Assembly: GCA_964607375.1 (NCBI GenBank)
Contig: CAZSJY010000001.1
Location: 1-64,000 of the forward strand
Source of the DNA: JACNLC01 sp964607375
GTDB taxonomy: Bacteria > Fidelibacterota > Marinisomatia > SCGC-AAA003-L08 > JACNLC01
Length of the DNA stretch: 64,000 nt
Reading direction: 5' to 3'
How positions within the stretch are numbered: position 1 is the first letter of the stretch; each line of letters opens with the position of its first letter. Below the pieces are notes generated by a model. The model had not been told where the DNA came from. It saw only the letters and a program-made list of their open reading frames with translations, and did not search any database. The position numbers and the translations under genes are program-made. Of this stretch, positions 38,673-47,474 are shown piece by piece.

Positions 38673-39102
38673 AAGTAATAATCCAAGAGTACCTTGGGAA
38701 GAATATTTTATGAATATCGCTAAAGAAATCGCTACACGAGCGACTTGTGATAGAAATCATGTTGGGGCTGTAATTGTAAGAGATAAAAATATTTTATCTA
38801 CAGGATATAATGGAAGTATTAGTGGGCTTCCTCATTGCGATGAAAATGGGCACGAAATGGAAAATGGGCATTGTGTGAGAACAATTCACGCAGAGGCTAA
38901 TGCAATTGTCCAAGCAGCTCGTAATGGTGTTGGAATTGATGGTGCAGAAATTTATATTACTGCATCTCCCTGCTATAATTGTTTCAAAATGATTGCCAAT
39001 GCCGGGATAAAAAAAATTTATTATGGTAAGTTTTATCGCGATGAACGAATTAAAAAACACGCCAAAGAAATTGGAATAACACTAGTTCACTTAAATAAAT
39101 AA
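38662..39102 (+). CDS. Deoxycytidylate deaminase
   Basis: It converts dCMP to dUMP for thymidylate synthesis. The 146-residue zinc enzyme has HAEAN (His76, Glu78) and SPCYNC (Cys104, Cys107) as zinc ligands and catalytic Glu, and an extra-zinc-like segment HCDENGHEMENGHC, as in ComEB/dCMP deaminases. It follows pabB with an 11-nt overlap, linking folate and dTMP synthesis. The regulator of the operon is not visible. The identification is strong. Confidence 0.93.
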   Translation: MKHESNNPRVPWEEYFMNIAKEIATRATCDRNHVGAVIVRDKNILSTGYNGSISGLPHCDENGHEMENGHCVRTIHAEANAIVQAARNGVGIDGAEIYITASPCYNCFKMIANAGIKKIYYGKFYRDERIKKHAKEIGITLVHLNK

Positions 39103-39111
39103 GGAAATGTT

Positions 39112-39906
39112 ATGTTAAAAAACTCAGCAATTTTATGGATTATAGCAATTATTTTTACATTATCCTTTGTGATTTATCAGAAAAAAACCGGTCCAACCTA
39201 TCCGGTTAAAGGAACTAAAACAATAAATGGCTATGAATGTACATTTAAATTGATTCGTAGTGAAGATGTTGGGGTGGATGTACCCGTTGTTGTTTCTGTG
39301 CAGGATTCTTCAATAACTGGATACTTCAGACATAAACGATTTAGAAGCCACGACAACTGGTCTAGTATTCCTATGGTTTGGGAAAATGGTAGCCTTGTTG
39401 GTAAACTTCCAGCTTTAAGTGAGCTTGCTGGAAAACGAATATATGAAGTTTATATCAATAATACTTCATTAACTGAAGTACCTGTAATTATTCGTTTTAA
39501 AGGGCATGTCCCTCGGACGATTTTGTATCCACACATCTTATTTATGGTTATTGCAATGTTATTATCAACTCGCACAGGACTTGAAGCTTTGTTTAGAAAT
39601 ATAAGTACCTACAAAATGGCGTATGTCACTACCGTTTCTTTGTTTGTGGGGGGAATTATTCTTGGTCCAATTGTCCAGAAATTTGCATTTGACGCATATT
39701 GGACGGGTTGGCCATGGGGTCACGATTTAACTGACAATAAAACCATCGTCGCAATGATTATGTGGTTTATTGCCTTTTTTCGATTGAGAAGTAGACCAAG
39801 TAGTCGTTGGGTAGTATTAACAGCTACTTTAGTTTTAATAGCAGTTTATTTAGTTCCACACAGTGCATTAGGTTCAGAATTTGACTATACAGCTGTTTCT
39901 CAATAA
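39112..39906 (+). CDS. Integral membrane protein of unknown function
   Basis: The 264-residue protein has an N-terminal membrane anchor (residues 5-22), a soluble beta domain (about 30-135) and three further hydrophobic segments (about 143-158, 172-188 and 215-250). A conserved-looking WTGWPWGHDLTDNKT stretch lies between membrane segments. I cannot assign a function. It begins 9 nt after the dCMP deaminase stop with AAGGAAATG-type ribosome-binding site, and may be cotranscribed. A 27-codon open frame immediately follows (39907-39990) but looks accidental. Confidence 0.6.
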   Translation: MLKNSAILWIIAIIFTLSFVIYQKKTGPTYPVKGTKTINGYECTFKLIRSEDVGVDVPVVVSVQDSSITGYFRHKRFRSHDNWSSIPMVWENGSLVGKLPALSELAGKRIYEVYINNTSLTEVPVIIRFKGHVPRTILYPHILFMVIAMLLSTRTGLEALFRNISTYKMAYVTTVSLFVGGIILGPIVQKFAFDAYWTGWPWGHDLTDNKTIVAMIMWFIAFFRLRSRPSSRWVVLTATLVLIAVYLVPHSALGSEFDYTAVSQ

Positions 39907-40070
39907 ATGTTAGAACTAATTTCTAAAGCAATTGAGAGAAACAAATTAATCCTATCATTTAGTTTGGTATTGAGATTCATATTCATTTAAATTATATGCG
40001 ACTAATATAGTATTAATTCTGTAGCTTCATAAAGCCAACTTCATCAAAATAAATTATACACGGAGAATAA

Positions 40071-41309
40071 ATGAGCGAAATTATTGACAACCAAAAACAA
40101 CAACGAGTTAATATTATGAAGGATTTAGTAAGAAAACTTCATGATGGTGAGGATTCTGAAAAAGTAAAATCACAGTTAGAGGATCTGCTTGATAAGGCAG
40201 ACTATTCTGATGTTTTTGCTATGGAAATCCAATTGATTGAAGAAGGAATACCACAAGAGAATATCCAAAAACTTTGCGATACACACACTGATGTTCTAAA
40301 ATCACATTTAGATGCTCAGGAAATTCCCCAAACTATTCCTGGGCACCCTGTGCATACCTTTTTTCAAGAAAATATTGCTATAAATGAAAAAACGGGATTG
40401 GTTAAATTGCTCATAAAAGATATTGAAAATTCTTCTGAAAGAGATGCTCTTCCTAAAATGAGGGAAATCCAACAACACCTAAATGATTTAATGGATGTTG
40501 ATAAACACTATCGTAGAAAGGAAAATCTACTCTTTCCTTATTTTGAAAAAAACAGAAAACCTGGACCTCCCGCTGTTATGTGGGGTAAGGATGACGAAGT
40601 GCGGAATCTACTAAAAACGACAATCTCTGGATTACAACAAATTGATGAAATAACTAAATCAGAAGCAATGCCTTTTAATGAAATGGCTGTCTTACCAGCA
40701 GTAATTGCTTTAGAAGAAATGGTGTATAAAGAAAATAAAATAATGTTTCCGATTGCGCTTGATATGTTATCAGAATCTGAATGGTATCAAATTTATGTAC
40801 AATCTGAAGAAATTGGATTTTGTTTGTATGTTCCAGAATTTATCTGGACTCCATCAGAAGATGTTGATATTGAGGAGATAAAATTAAAGAACATCGACGG
40901 AATAGTTCAAATGCCAACTGGTTCATTTTCTGTTGAAGAATTAATCTCAATGTTTTGTGCCTTTCCTTTTGATATTACTTATGTAGATAAAAATGACGAT
41001 GTGCGATTTTTCAGCAATAGTCCAGACAGAGTCTTCGATAGAAATAGAGCTATTTTGGGCAGAAAAGTTCAATATTGCCACCCACCTTCAAGTGTTCATA
41101 TTGTTAATCAAATCTTAGATGACTTTAAATCAGGAAAACAAAAGCGAGCAAGATTTTGGATTCAAATGGGACAAAAATTGATTTATATTGTTTACTATGC
41201 CATAAGAGACGCTGAAGGCAATTATAGCGGGACACTTGAAGTAACCCAGGATGTTACAGAAATCAAGGAATTAAAGGGTGAACAACGATTGTTGAGTTAT
41301 GATACATAA
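40071..41309 (+). CDS. DUF438 / hemerythrin / PAS-domain protein
   Basis: The 412-residue protein has an N-terminal DUF438 domain (about 10-90, typical LRKLHDGEDSE...V), then a hemerythrin HHE region (HPVHTFF, MDVDKHYRRKENLLFPYF, MVYKENKIMFPIAL) and a PAS-like C-terminal domain (about 290-405, GSFSVEELISMFCAFPFDITYVDKND). This arrangement is known from proteins found with DUF1858/DUF2249 partners in NO-stress and cytoplasmic iron contexts. ACGGAGAA lies before ATG. The next gene, 17 nt later, is such a partner. It is related to the shorter hemerythrin protein at 8502. The PAS domain suggests small-molecule or redox sensing. Confidence 0.85.
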   Translation: MSEIIDNQKQQRVNIMKDLVRKLHDGEDSEKVKSQLEDLLDKADYSDVFAMEIQLIEEGIPQENIQKLCDTHTDVLKSHLDAQEIPQTIPGHPVHTFFQENIAINEKTGLVKLLIKDIENSSERDALPKMREIQQHLNDLMDVDKHYRRKENLLFPYFEKNRKPGPPAVMWGKDDEVRNLLKTTISGLQQIDEITKSEAMPFNEMAVLPAVIALEEMVYKENKIMFPIALDMLSESEWYQIYVQSEEIGFCLYVPEFIWTPSEDVDIEEIKLKNIDGIVQMPTGSFSVEELISMFCAFPFDITYVDKNDDVRFFSNSPDRVFDRNRAILGRKVQYCHPPSSVHIVNQILDDFKSGKQKRARFWIQMGQKLIYIVYYAIRDAEGNYSGTLEVTQDVTEIKELKGEQRLLSYDT

Positions 41310-41326
41310 ATGGAAACGGGGTAATA

Positions 41327-41833
41327 ATGGAAATACTAAAATCAACAAAACTTTTTGATCTATTAAAAGAATATCCTCAACTTGAAGATAGGATTATGAA
41401 CATAGCTCCTCCATTCAAAAATCTTAGAAATCCGATTCTTAGAAGGACAGTGGCTAAATTGGCAACCATAGAAAAGATTGCTCAAATTGGAAAATTAGAT
41501 GTCTTTGAGTTTGTTAATATGCTTAGGGAAATAGTAGGGACGCAAAGACTACAGCACACAGGCGATTCAAAAAGTTATGTGCCTTCAAAAAACGAACCTA
41601 AGTGGATTTCTGGTAATCCTGTGAAAATTGTGGATGGTGTAGAAATGTTGTCAAGAGGGGAACATCCTCTCAACACTATTATTGGATTGATGAAGAGAAT
41701 TGAAAAGAACCAGTTTGTTTTGCTTACAACTAATTTTACTCCACTTCCTTTAATAGAAACCATCAAAGAACTTGGTTATAAAACTCACCACTCAATATCA
41801 GGCGAAACACATTTTTCTTTTTTTGGTAAATAA
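41327..41833 (+). CDS. DUF1858/DUF2249-domain protein
   Basis: The 168-residue protein has an N-terminal DUF1858-like helical domain (about 5-65, LFDLLKEYPQLEDRIM) and a C-terminal DUF2249-like domain (about 95-168, PLNTIIGLMKRIEKNQFVLLTTNF, then FTPLPLIETIKELGYKT), a sulfur-carrier TusA-like fold. No Cys is visible in the TusA position. It is the usual partner of DUF438/hemerythrin proteins and follows it in the same operon. A role in nitric-oxide or redox handling is inferred from that neighbour. Confidence 0.75.
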   Translation: MEILKSTKLFDLLKEYPQLEDRIMNIAPPFKNLRNPILRRTVAKLATIEKIAQIGKLDVFEFVNMLREIVGTQRLQHTGDSKSYVPSKNEPKWISGNPVKIVDGVEMLSRGEHPLNTIIGLMKRIEKNQFVLLTTNFTPLPLIETIKELGYKTHHSISGETHFSFFGK

Positions 41834-41942
41834 AATTTCGTTCTTTTTTAAATTTAGTTTTTTCTAAATAAAAATGTCTTTTAGTGTTTACTTAATTGTT
41901 TTTAATATACAAGGCTAAATTAGAATCAAAAACAGGTAGGTT

Positions 41943-42077
41943 ATGAAGTTAAAAATTAAGAACAGTAATCGTAAAAGAAAAAACAAACACGGGTTTTTGA
42001 AGCGAATGGGTTCAAAAGCAGGTCGAGCTATCTTAGCAAGAAGGCGATCTAAAGGTCGAAAGGTTCTGTCTGCGTAG
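41943..42077 (+). CDS. rpmH: Ribosomal protein L34
   Basis: This is a 44-codon basic protein: KRKNKHGFLKRMGSKAGRA and LARRRSKGRKVLSA are the diagnostic core of bL34. GTAGGTT precedes ATG. It starts the long + operon rpmH-rnpA-yidD-yidC-mnmE-mnmG-mfd, whose first genes are conserved around many bacterial origins. The rnpA start codon abuts its stop. Confidence 0.95.
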   Translation: MKLKIKNSNRKRKNKHGFLKRMGSKAGRAILARRRSKGRKVLSA

Positions 42078-42392
42078 TTGAAGCGGTCGCTTTCCTCTTT
42101 TGAGTTTTCTGAAGTTTACCACAAAACAAAATCCCTGGTTGTCGGGGATTTGTTATTTAAATATAAATTAGATGATAATCCCAAAATTGGATTTATTGTT
42201 TCGCGGAAATATGGCAACGCTTATCACAGAGCGCTCTTTAAAAGAAGATGTCGTTCATTGTTTAAAAAATATAGATTGTTAGGTTTTGGATGCACAATCA
42301 TTCTAAAACCAAACAAAACTAGGTTTTCATATCGAGAGCTTGAAGTTTGCTTTAATGAATTATATAAAAATTATCAAAAAATTAGTTGTTAG
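42078..42392 (+). CDS. rnpA: Ribonuclease P protein component
   Basis: This protein subunit of RNase P supports tRNA 5' maturation by the RNA subunit. The 104-residue protein has RKYGNAYHRALFKRRCRSLF, the conserved RNR-like basic helix of RnpA. It uses a TTG start immediately after the rpmH stop, which is typical of this overlapping pair. The first residues KRSLSSFEFSEVYHK match the family start. The end overlaps yidD by 38 nt. The identification is secure. Confidence 0.93.
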   Translation: MKRSLSSFEFSEVYHKTKSLVVGDLLFKYKLDDNPKIGFIVSRKYGNAYHRALFKRRCRSLFKKYRLLGFGCTIILKPNKTRFSYRELEVCFNELYKNYQKISC

Positions 42393-42597
42393 CTTAATCA
42401 TTGTTTTGGTTAAGGTATATCAACATACTATTAGCGTTGTGCTTCAACCCTCTTGTCGGTTTTCTCCTTCCTGTTCTGACTATATGATAGATTCTGTAAA
42501 GTTAAAAGGTCCCTATCGAGGTGTTGTTGGTGGAGTTAAAAGAATCCTCCGTTGTCATCCTTTTTCTAAATCTAATGGTTGGGATCCAGTAAAATAA
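42355..42597 (+). CDS. yidD: Membrane protein insertion efficiency factor YidD
   Basis: The ~80-residue protein has an amphipathic, membrane-associating N-terminus (IIKKLVVSLIIVLVKVYQHT) and the conserved CRFSPSCSDYM and RCHPFSKSNGWDPV signatures of YidD (UPF0161). It aids YidC/Sec insertion of inner-membrane proteins. ATG 42355 is chosen; a TTG 15 nt upstream is also possible. It overlaps rnpA and ends one base before yidC, the classical rpmH-rnpA-yidD-yidC order. Confidence 0.93.
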   Translation: MNYIKIIKKLVVSLIIVLVKVYQHTISVVLQPSCRFSPSCSDYMIDSVKLKGPYRGVVGGVKRILRCHPFSKSNGWDPVK

Positions 42598-42598
42598 T

Positions 42599-44314
42599 AT
42601 GAATACCGTTCAAAGAAATCTACTCGCTATTGTTTTGTCAGCAATTGTTATGGTTGTTTATTTTATGTGGTTTGCTCCTCCCGTTTCCCAACCACAGCCT
42701 GCTGCCGAGGAAAATTCCACTACTTTTGAACGGAGCGAAGAAACTCCGAATATTACAGAAATTAAACAAGAAAGTCTTGTTGAACCAATTGCTGCCTCCA
42801 TAAATGTTGAAGAGAAACTTGTTACAATTTATACGGACTTGTTTGTTGCTGAAATTTCAAATGTATCTGGAGGTTCATTCACTAAATTTACCCTTAACAA
42901 TTATTCTGGTTCGTATAATTCATTTGGTGATTATGTCGATACACTAAATGTATCTTTGTTAAATATGATAGATAACGATTGCAGGCCTTGTTTAGCAATG
43001 TTTGATAAGGACACGAAAGAATATTACAACTTTTCTGATGCTTTCAATGTTTCTTATGATGATGGGTCTAAAATTTATTTATCAGGTGATGAAAACACTA
43101 CACTTGTTTTTTCTTATGCAGATGAATCTGGTATGTCAATAGAAAAAAGACTTACTATTTATGGTAACTCGTATTCTACAGATCATTCATACTTGCTTGA
43201 CGGTTTTGAAAATTCTTACCGTAAAACTTTTGAATTACTTTGGGGTGGTGGTCTTTCTCCAACAGAGTCTATTGAAAAAGAGGATGTCCAAAACGGGGCT
43301 GCAACCATAAGTCAAGCTAAAGAAATTGAGAAAATATCTCTAACAAAAAATTCGAGCATGAAAAGAGAGGTTTATCAGGGTAACACCGAGTGGGTTGCAG
43401 TTAAAAACAAATATTTTATTGGCGCAATATTACCTGAATCTACTGGTGATTACGCTACTATGTCAGCTGACAATATTCTCTTCGGGGAGCGTGAAATTAC
43501 CCCCGTTTATAAAACCTCAGTTGGATATGGTGTTTCCGTTAACGCAATTTCATCCCAAATTTATCTAGGACCACAACAAGTTGAGAGTTTGCGTGCCACA
43601 GGCACAACCATCGAAAACTCTATGAACTGGGGTTTTTCTTTCATTAGACCAATAAGTAAATTAGTGTTAAAGTTGTTGACTTTTCTTCATAATCCTTTTA
43701 GTTCTGTTGTAGTTAACTATGGTGTTGTTTTAATTGTCTTTGCTTTTCTAATTCGTATTATAACTGGCCCTCTGATGAAAAAGAGTGCAAAATCGACACA
43801 GAAAATGCAGTTGATTCAACCACAAGTTAAAGCTGTACAAAAAAAACTTAAAAACAATCCTCAAAAGATGAACCAAGAAGTAATGGCTCTTTATAAAAAA
43901 CATGGCGTAAACCCTCTTGGTGGTTGTTTGCCAATGTTGATTCAGATGCCATTGTTATTTGCTTTGTTTGTGGTGTTTAGAAATACTATAGAGTTTAGGG
44001 GTGAACCTTTCTTTTTGTGGATAACAGATTTATCAAGCCCCGATGCTGTTTTTTCTCTTCCTTTCAGTATTCCTATTTATGGGGGACATGTTGCTGTCCT
44101 TCCGATCATAATGGGTGTAACTATGTTCCTCCAGCAGAAAATTTCTTCTGCTTCTATGGATAAGTCTCAAAAACCAATGATGTATATGATGACAGGTTTT
44201 TTCTTCTTGATATTTAATTCTTTCCCCTCCGGCTTGAATTTATATTACGCAGTATCAAATATTCTTAATATTTTACAACAGAAATCTGTTAAGGCTCAAC
44301 TAGCCAAAGAATAG
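42599..44314 (+). CDS. yidC: Membrane protein insertase YidC
   Basis: The 571-residue inner-membrane insertase has an N-terminal anchor (about 8-27), a large periplasmic domain (about 60-340) and a C-terminal five-helix core starting near residue 355: IRPISKLVLKLLTFLH, RIITGPLMKKSAKSTQKM, GGCLPMLIQMPLLFALFVVF. The RxxTGPL helix with the hydrophilic-groove Arg is intact. It belongs to the Gram-negative type with the large periplasmic domain. It follows yidD by one base. Confidence 0.95.
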   Translation: MNTVQRNLLAIVLSAIVMVVYFMWFAPPVSQPQPAAEENSTTFERSEETPNITEIKQESLVEPIAASINVEEKLVTIYTDLFVAEISNVSGGSFTKFTLNNYSGSYNSFGDYVDTLNVSLLNMIDNDCRPCLAMFDKDTKEYYNFSDAFNVSYDDGSKIYLSGDENTTLVFSYADESGMSIEKRLTIYGNSYSTDHSYLLDGFENSYRKTFELLWGGGLSPTESIEKEDVQNGAATISQAKEIEKISLTKNSSMKREVYQGNTEWVAVKNKYFIGAILPESTGDYATMSADNILFGEREITPVYKTSVGYGVSVNAISSQIYLGPQQVESLRATGTTIENSMNWGFSFIRPISKLVLKLLTFLHNPFSSVVVNYGVVLIVFAFLIRIITGPLMKKSAKSTQKMQLIQPQVKAVQKKLKNNPQKMNQEVMALYKKHGVNPLGGCLPMLIQMPLLFALFVVFRNTIEFRGEPFFLWITDLSSPDAVFSLPFSIPIYGGHVAVLPIIMGVTMFLQQKISSASMDKSQKPMMYMMTGFFFLIFNSFPSGLNLYYAVSNILNILQQKSVKAQLAKE

Positions 44315-44322
44315 TACCGTAT

Positions 44323-45672
44323 ATGGATGCGTATCGTCGTGATGATACTATTGTTGCACTAGCTACCCCTCACGGTGTTGGTGCACTTGCAGTTATTAGG
44401 GTATCAGGCAGGGATCTAATTTCTTTCCTTTCTAAGCTGACGGGTGGAATTGAAATTGTACCAAGATATGTAACTTATACACCTATTTATTCACATCACT
44501 CCGGTGAATTATTAGATAATTGTGTGATTACTTATTTTAAATCTCCTCACAGCTATACTGGAGAAGATGTTGTTGAAATATCTTGCCATGGTGGCGACTA
44601 TATACCAAAATCTATCTTGAGTGATTTATATCAATCTGGTATTCGTACAGCTAGTCCTGGTGAGTTTTCTTTTAGAGCATTTATGAACGGAAAAATGGAT
44701 TTGGTTCAAGCAGAATCTGTTTCTTCCATTATTTCAGCGAAAACAGAAATGTGTGCTTCTGTAAATCTAACAAATTTAAGTGGCTTGCTATCTAGAAATA
44801 TCGCAAACTTAAAATTACGGGTTTTAGAGCTTCTCTCTTTGATTGAGCATGAAATGGATTTTTCTGAAGACGAGATAGCTGTTTCTTCTAAAAAAGATAT
44901 TTTGAAAAAGTTAAGGGTAATATCCAAGACCTTGAAATCCTCGCTAAAAACTGCCGGTTTTGGTAAAGTAATTTCTAGTGGTGTTCGTGTGGTTTTGATG
45001 GGACGACCAAATAGTGGTAAATCTAATCTATTCAATAATATTTTGGGTCATGAGCGAGCCATTGTTTCCCCCTTTCCAGGGACAACTCGTGATACAATTG
45101 AAGCTTGGTTTGATTTAGACGGTTTTCCTATATGCCTTGTTGATACAGCTGGCGTGTGGGAAACAGAGGATTATTTAGAATCCCTCGGTATAGAGAAAAC
45201 TATTTCAGAACTTAATAATGCTGATATTGTCCTTTTTGTAGACGACAAAGATCCTCTAAAAGTTTTTAAAGAACTTCATGTTGATATTGACTCTAAAAAA
45301 GTTCTATTTGTCAAAACAAAAGAAGATTTAACCCCAACAAGAACTACAACAAATATTGTGTCTTATACTTCTTCAAAAAAAGATGTTGGTTTTAACAAGC
45401 TATTAACAACATTGTCCACAACTATTTCTGGACAATATGCTAATTATGATAGAAGCAATCCTGTTTTGGCAACAAGTCGGCAACGACTTGTTATGATAAA
45501 GGCTGACAACATTTTAGACAGCACAACTAATTTGGTTAAAGACGGTGTCTCTATGGATGTTGTTGCTTCTTCGCTTCGTGATTTTGTAGACCAATTGAAA
45601 GAGTTTGTGGGAGAAATAAGTCCAGATGATATTATAGATAAAATATTTTCTTCTTTTTGCGTTGGAAAATGA
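44323..45672 (+). CDS. mnmE: tRNA modification GTPase MnmE
   Basis: With MnmG it makes the 5-carboxymethylaminomethyl group on wobble uridine 34 of tRNAs. The 449-residue protein has the N-terminal folate-binding domain (IVALATPHGVGALAVIRVSG), G1 GRPNSGKS, G2/G3 FPGTTRDT and DTAG, and ends in the diagnostic CVGK. The stop overlaps the mnmG start by ATGA. Family length is normal. Confidence 0.95.
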   Translation: MDAYRRDDTIVALATPHGVGALAVIRVSGRDLISFLSKLTGGIEIVPRYVTYTPIYSHHSGELLDNCVITYFKSPHSYTGEDVVEISCHGGDYIPKSILSDLYQSGIRTASPGEFSFRAFMNGKMDLVQAESVSSIISAKTEMCASVNLTNLSGLLSRNIANLKLRVLELLSLIEHEMDFSEDEIAVSSKKDILKKLRVISKTLKSSLKTAGFGKVISSGVRVVLMGRPNSGKSNLFNNILGHERAIVSPFPGTTRDTIEAWFDLDGFPICLVDTAGVWETEDYLESLGIEKTISELNNADIVLFVDDKDPLKVFKELHVDIDSKKVLFVKTKEDLTPTRTTTNIVSYTSSKKDVGFNKLLTTLSTTISGQYANYDRSNPVLATSRQRLVMIKADNILDSTTNLVKDGVSMDVVASSLRDFVDQLKEFVGEISPDDIIDKIFSSFCVGK

Positions 45673-47474
45673 ATAAAAACATAGTGGTAGTTGGGGCTGG
45701 TCACGCCGGCGTTGAAGCTTCTCTTGCTATTGCAAGGATGGGAGGAAGTGTTGTTTTAATTACACAAAACGAAAAATCCATTGCAAGAGCATCTTGCAAC
45801 CCTGCAATTGGAGGTTTGGGCAAGGGACATCTGGTAAAAGAAATTGATGCTCTCGGCGGGGAAATGGGTTTTGCTTCCGATTTTGCGGGTATCCAATTTA
45901 AAATGTTGAATAAATCTAAAGGTCGGGCTGTTTGGAGTCCTCGAGCTCAAATTGATAAGTTGGCCTACTCTAGTTTTCTCAAGAATATTATAAAAAAACA
46001 ACCTAATCTCTCTGTCTTAACTGGTGAGGTAATTAGCTGTAAAGCAAATAACAGTAAGGTTGAGTCTGTTACTCTTCTGGGTGGCGACAAAATCTCCTGT
46101 TGTGCGTTAGTTATTGCAACCGGTACTTTTTTGGGAGGCTTGATTCATGTCGGGGAACACACTTTCAGGGCAGGAAGGTTTGGCGAAAAACCCTCTGAGG
46201 GACTAAGATATTCATTAAATGAGCTTGGGTTCGAGCTTGGTCGTCTAAAAACAGGTACTCCTCCGAGAATATTAAGCTCAACAATTAATTACAACTTTTG
46301 CAAAGAGTCCGAAGGAGACAAAAAACCTCAGCCTTTTTCTTTTAGAACACCAAGTAGTTTCAACCCTCCACAAGAAATGTGTTATCTCGTCGATACAAAC
46401 AAAGATGTCCACAGTATTATCAACGATTCTATACATAAATCCGCTTTGTTTTCCGGCAAAATCTCAGGAATAGGTCCTCGTTATTGTCCAAGCATCGAAG
46501 ACAAGCTTGTTCGTTTTTCTGACAAGAACAGCCACCAGCTCTTTTTGGAGCCTGAATGGCTTGGGTCAGAACAAGTTTATGTGAACGGTTTTTCAACCAG
46601 TCTACCAGAAAGCGTTCAAATAGACGCGCTAAGGGCAATTCCTGCATTAAAGAATGTTGAGTTTATCCGACCAGGTTATGCTATTGAGTACGACTATATT
46701 TTCCCTTCTCAGCTTAAAGCGACTCTAGAGACAAAAACAATTAATAATCTATTTTTCGCTGGACAAATTAACGGCACATCAGGGTACGAAGAGGCTGCCG
46801 CTCAAGGACTAATTGCCGGTATTAATGCTTATTGCTCAACTGTTGATAAAGAACCCTTAATTCTCAAAAGAGACCAGGCTTATATTGGTGTACTAATAGA
46901 TGATTTAATTACTAAAACAATTGATGAGCCGTATAGAATGTTTACTTCTCGAGCAGAATTTCGACTTTCCTTGCGTCCTGACACAGCCACAAGGAGGTTG
47001 ACTCACCTTGGACATGTTTATGGCTTGATATCCGACAATCAATTTTCATATGTTACAAATATTTTTGAAGATATTGAAAAGATAAAGAATATTTTATCAC
47101 GCAACAATATTGTTGATGGGGGTCGAAAGGTTCGCCTTACACAGTTTTTAAAGCAACCCAAGATCAGTGTTTATGACCTCTTTGCTTCTGATCCGTCCCT
47201 CGCTAGTTTCTCTTGCGACAGTTTGTTCACGGCTGAAACCGACATAAAGTACCATGGGTACGTTGAACAAGAAACTAAGCGAGCAGAGAAATTAAAGGCT
47301 GTTGAAAACACCCTGATCCCAAAAGAGTTTGATTATTCTATTGTCAATAATCTTTCAAACGAATCGCGCGAAAAATTAATCAAGGTTAGACCTGAAACCC
47401 TCGGTCAAGCATCAAGGATTGCCGGCATTACCCAAACAGATATTGCTGTTTTATCTATCATGTTAAAGAGTTAG
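45669..47474 (+). CDS. mnmG: tRNA uridine 5-carboxymethylaminomethyl modification enzyme MnmG
   Basis: This is the FAD- and NADH-dependent partner of MnmE. From ATG 45669 (the frame opens four codons earlier) the protein has 601 residues, slightly short of E. coli's 629. It has the FAD loop GAGHAGVEAS, SCNPAIGGLGKGHLVKEIDA, RLKTGTPPR, and GTSGYEEAAAQGLIAGINA, and a C-terminal helical domain. It overlaps mnmE by ATGA and ends directly before the mfd start, at which the parS site lies. Confidence 0.95.
   Translation: MNKNIVVVGAGHAGVEASLAIARMGGSVVLITQNEKSIARASCNPAIGGLGKGHLVKEIDALGGEMGFASDFAGIQFKMLNKSKGRAVWSPRAQIDKLAYSSFLKNIIKKQPNLSVLTGEVISCKANNSKVESVTLLGGDKISCCALVIATGTFLGGLIHVGEHTFRAGRFGEKPSEGLRYSLNELGFELGRLKTGTPPRILSSTINYNFCKESEGDKKPQPFSFRTPSSFNPPQEMCYLVDTNKDVHSIINDSIHKSALFSGKISGIGPRYCPSIEDKLVRFSDKNSHQLFLEPEWLGSEQVYVNGFSTSLPESVQIDALRAIPALKNVEFIRPGYAIEYDYIFPSQLKATLETKTINNLFFAGQINGTSGYEEAAAQGLIAGINAYCSTVDKEPLILKRDQAYIGVLIDDLITKTIDEPYRMFTSRAEFRLSLRPDTATRRLTHLGHVYGLISDNQFSYVTNIFEDIEKIKNILSRNNIVDGGRKVRLTQFLKQPKISVYDLFASDPSLASFSCDSLFTAETDIKYHGYVEQETKRAEKLKAVENTLIPKEFDYSIVNNLSNESREKLIKVRPETLGQASRIAGITQTDIAVLSIMLKS

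Noticed and set aside
39907..39990. 27-codon open frame abutting the membrane protein stop
   Set aside because: It is a tiny hydrophobic frame with no ribosome-binding site of its own and no recognisable product.
44016..44024. Perfect DnaA box (TGTGGATAA) in yidC
   Set aside because: It is a single copy inside a conserved coding stretch (WITD) with no AT-rich unwinding element or further boxes.
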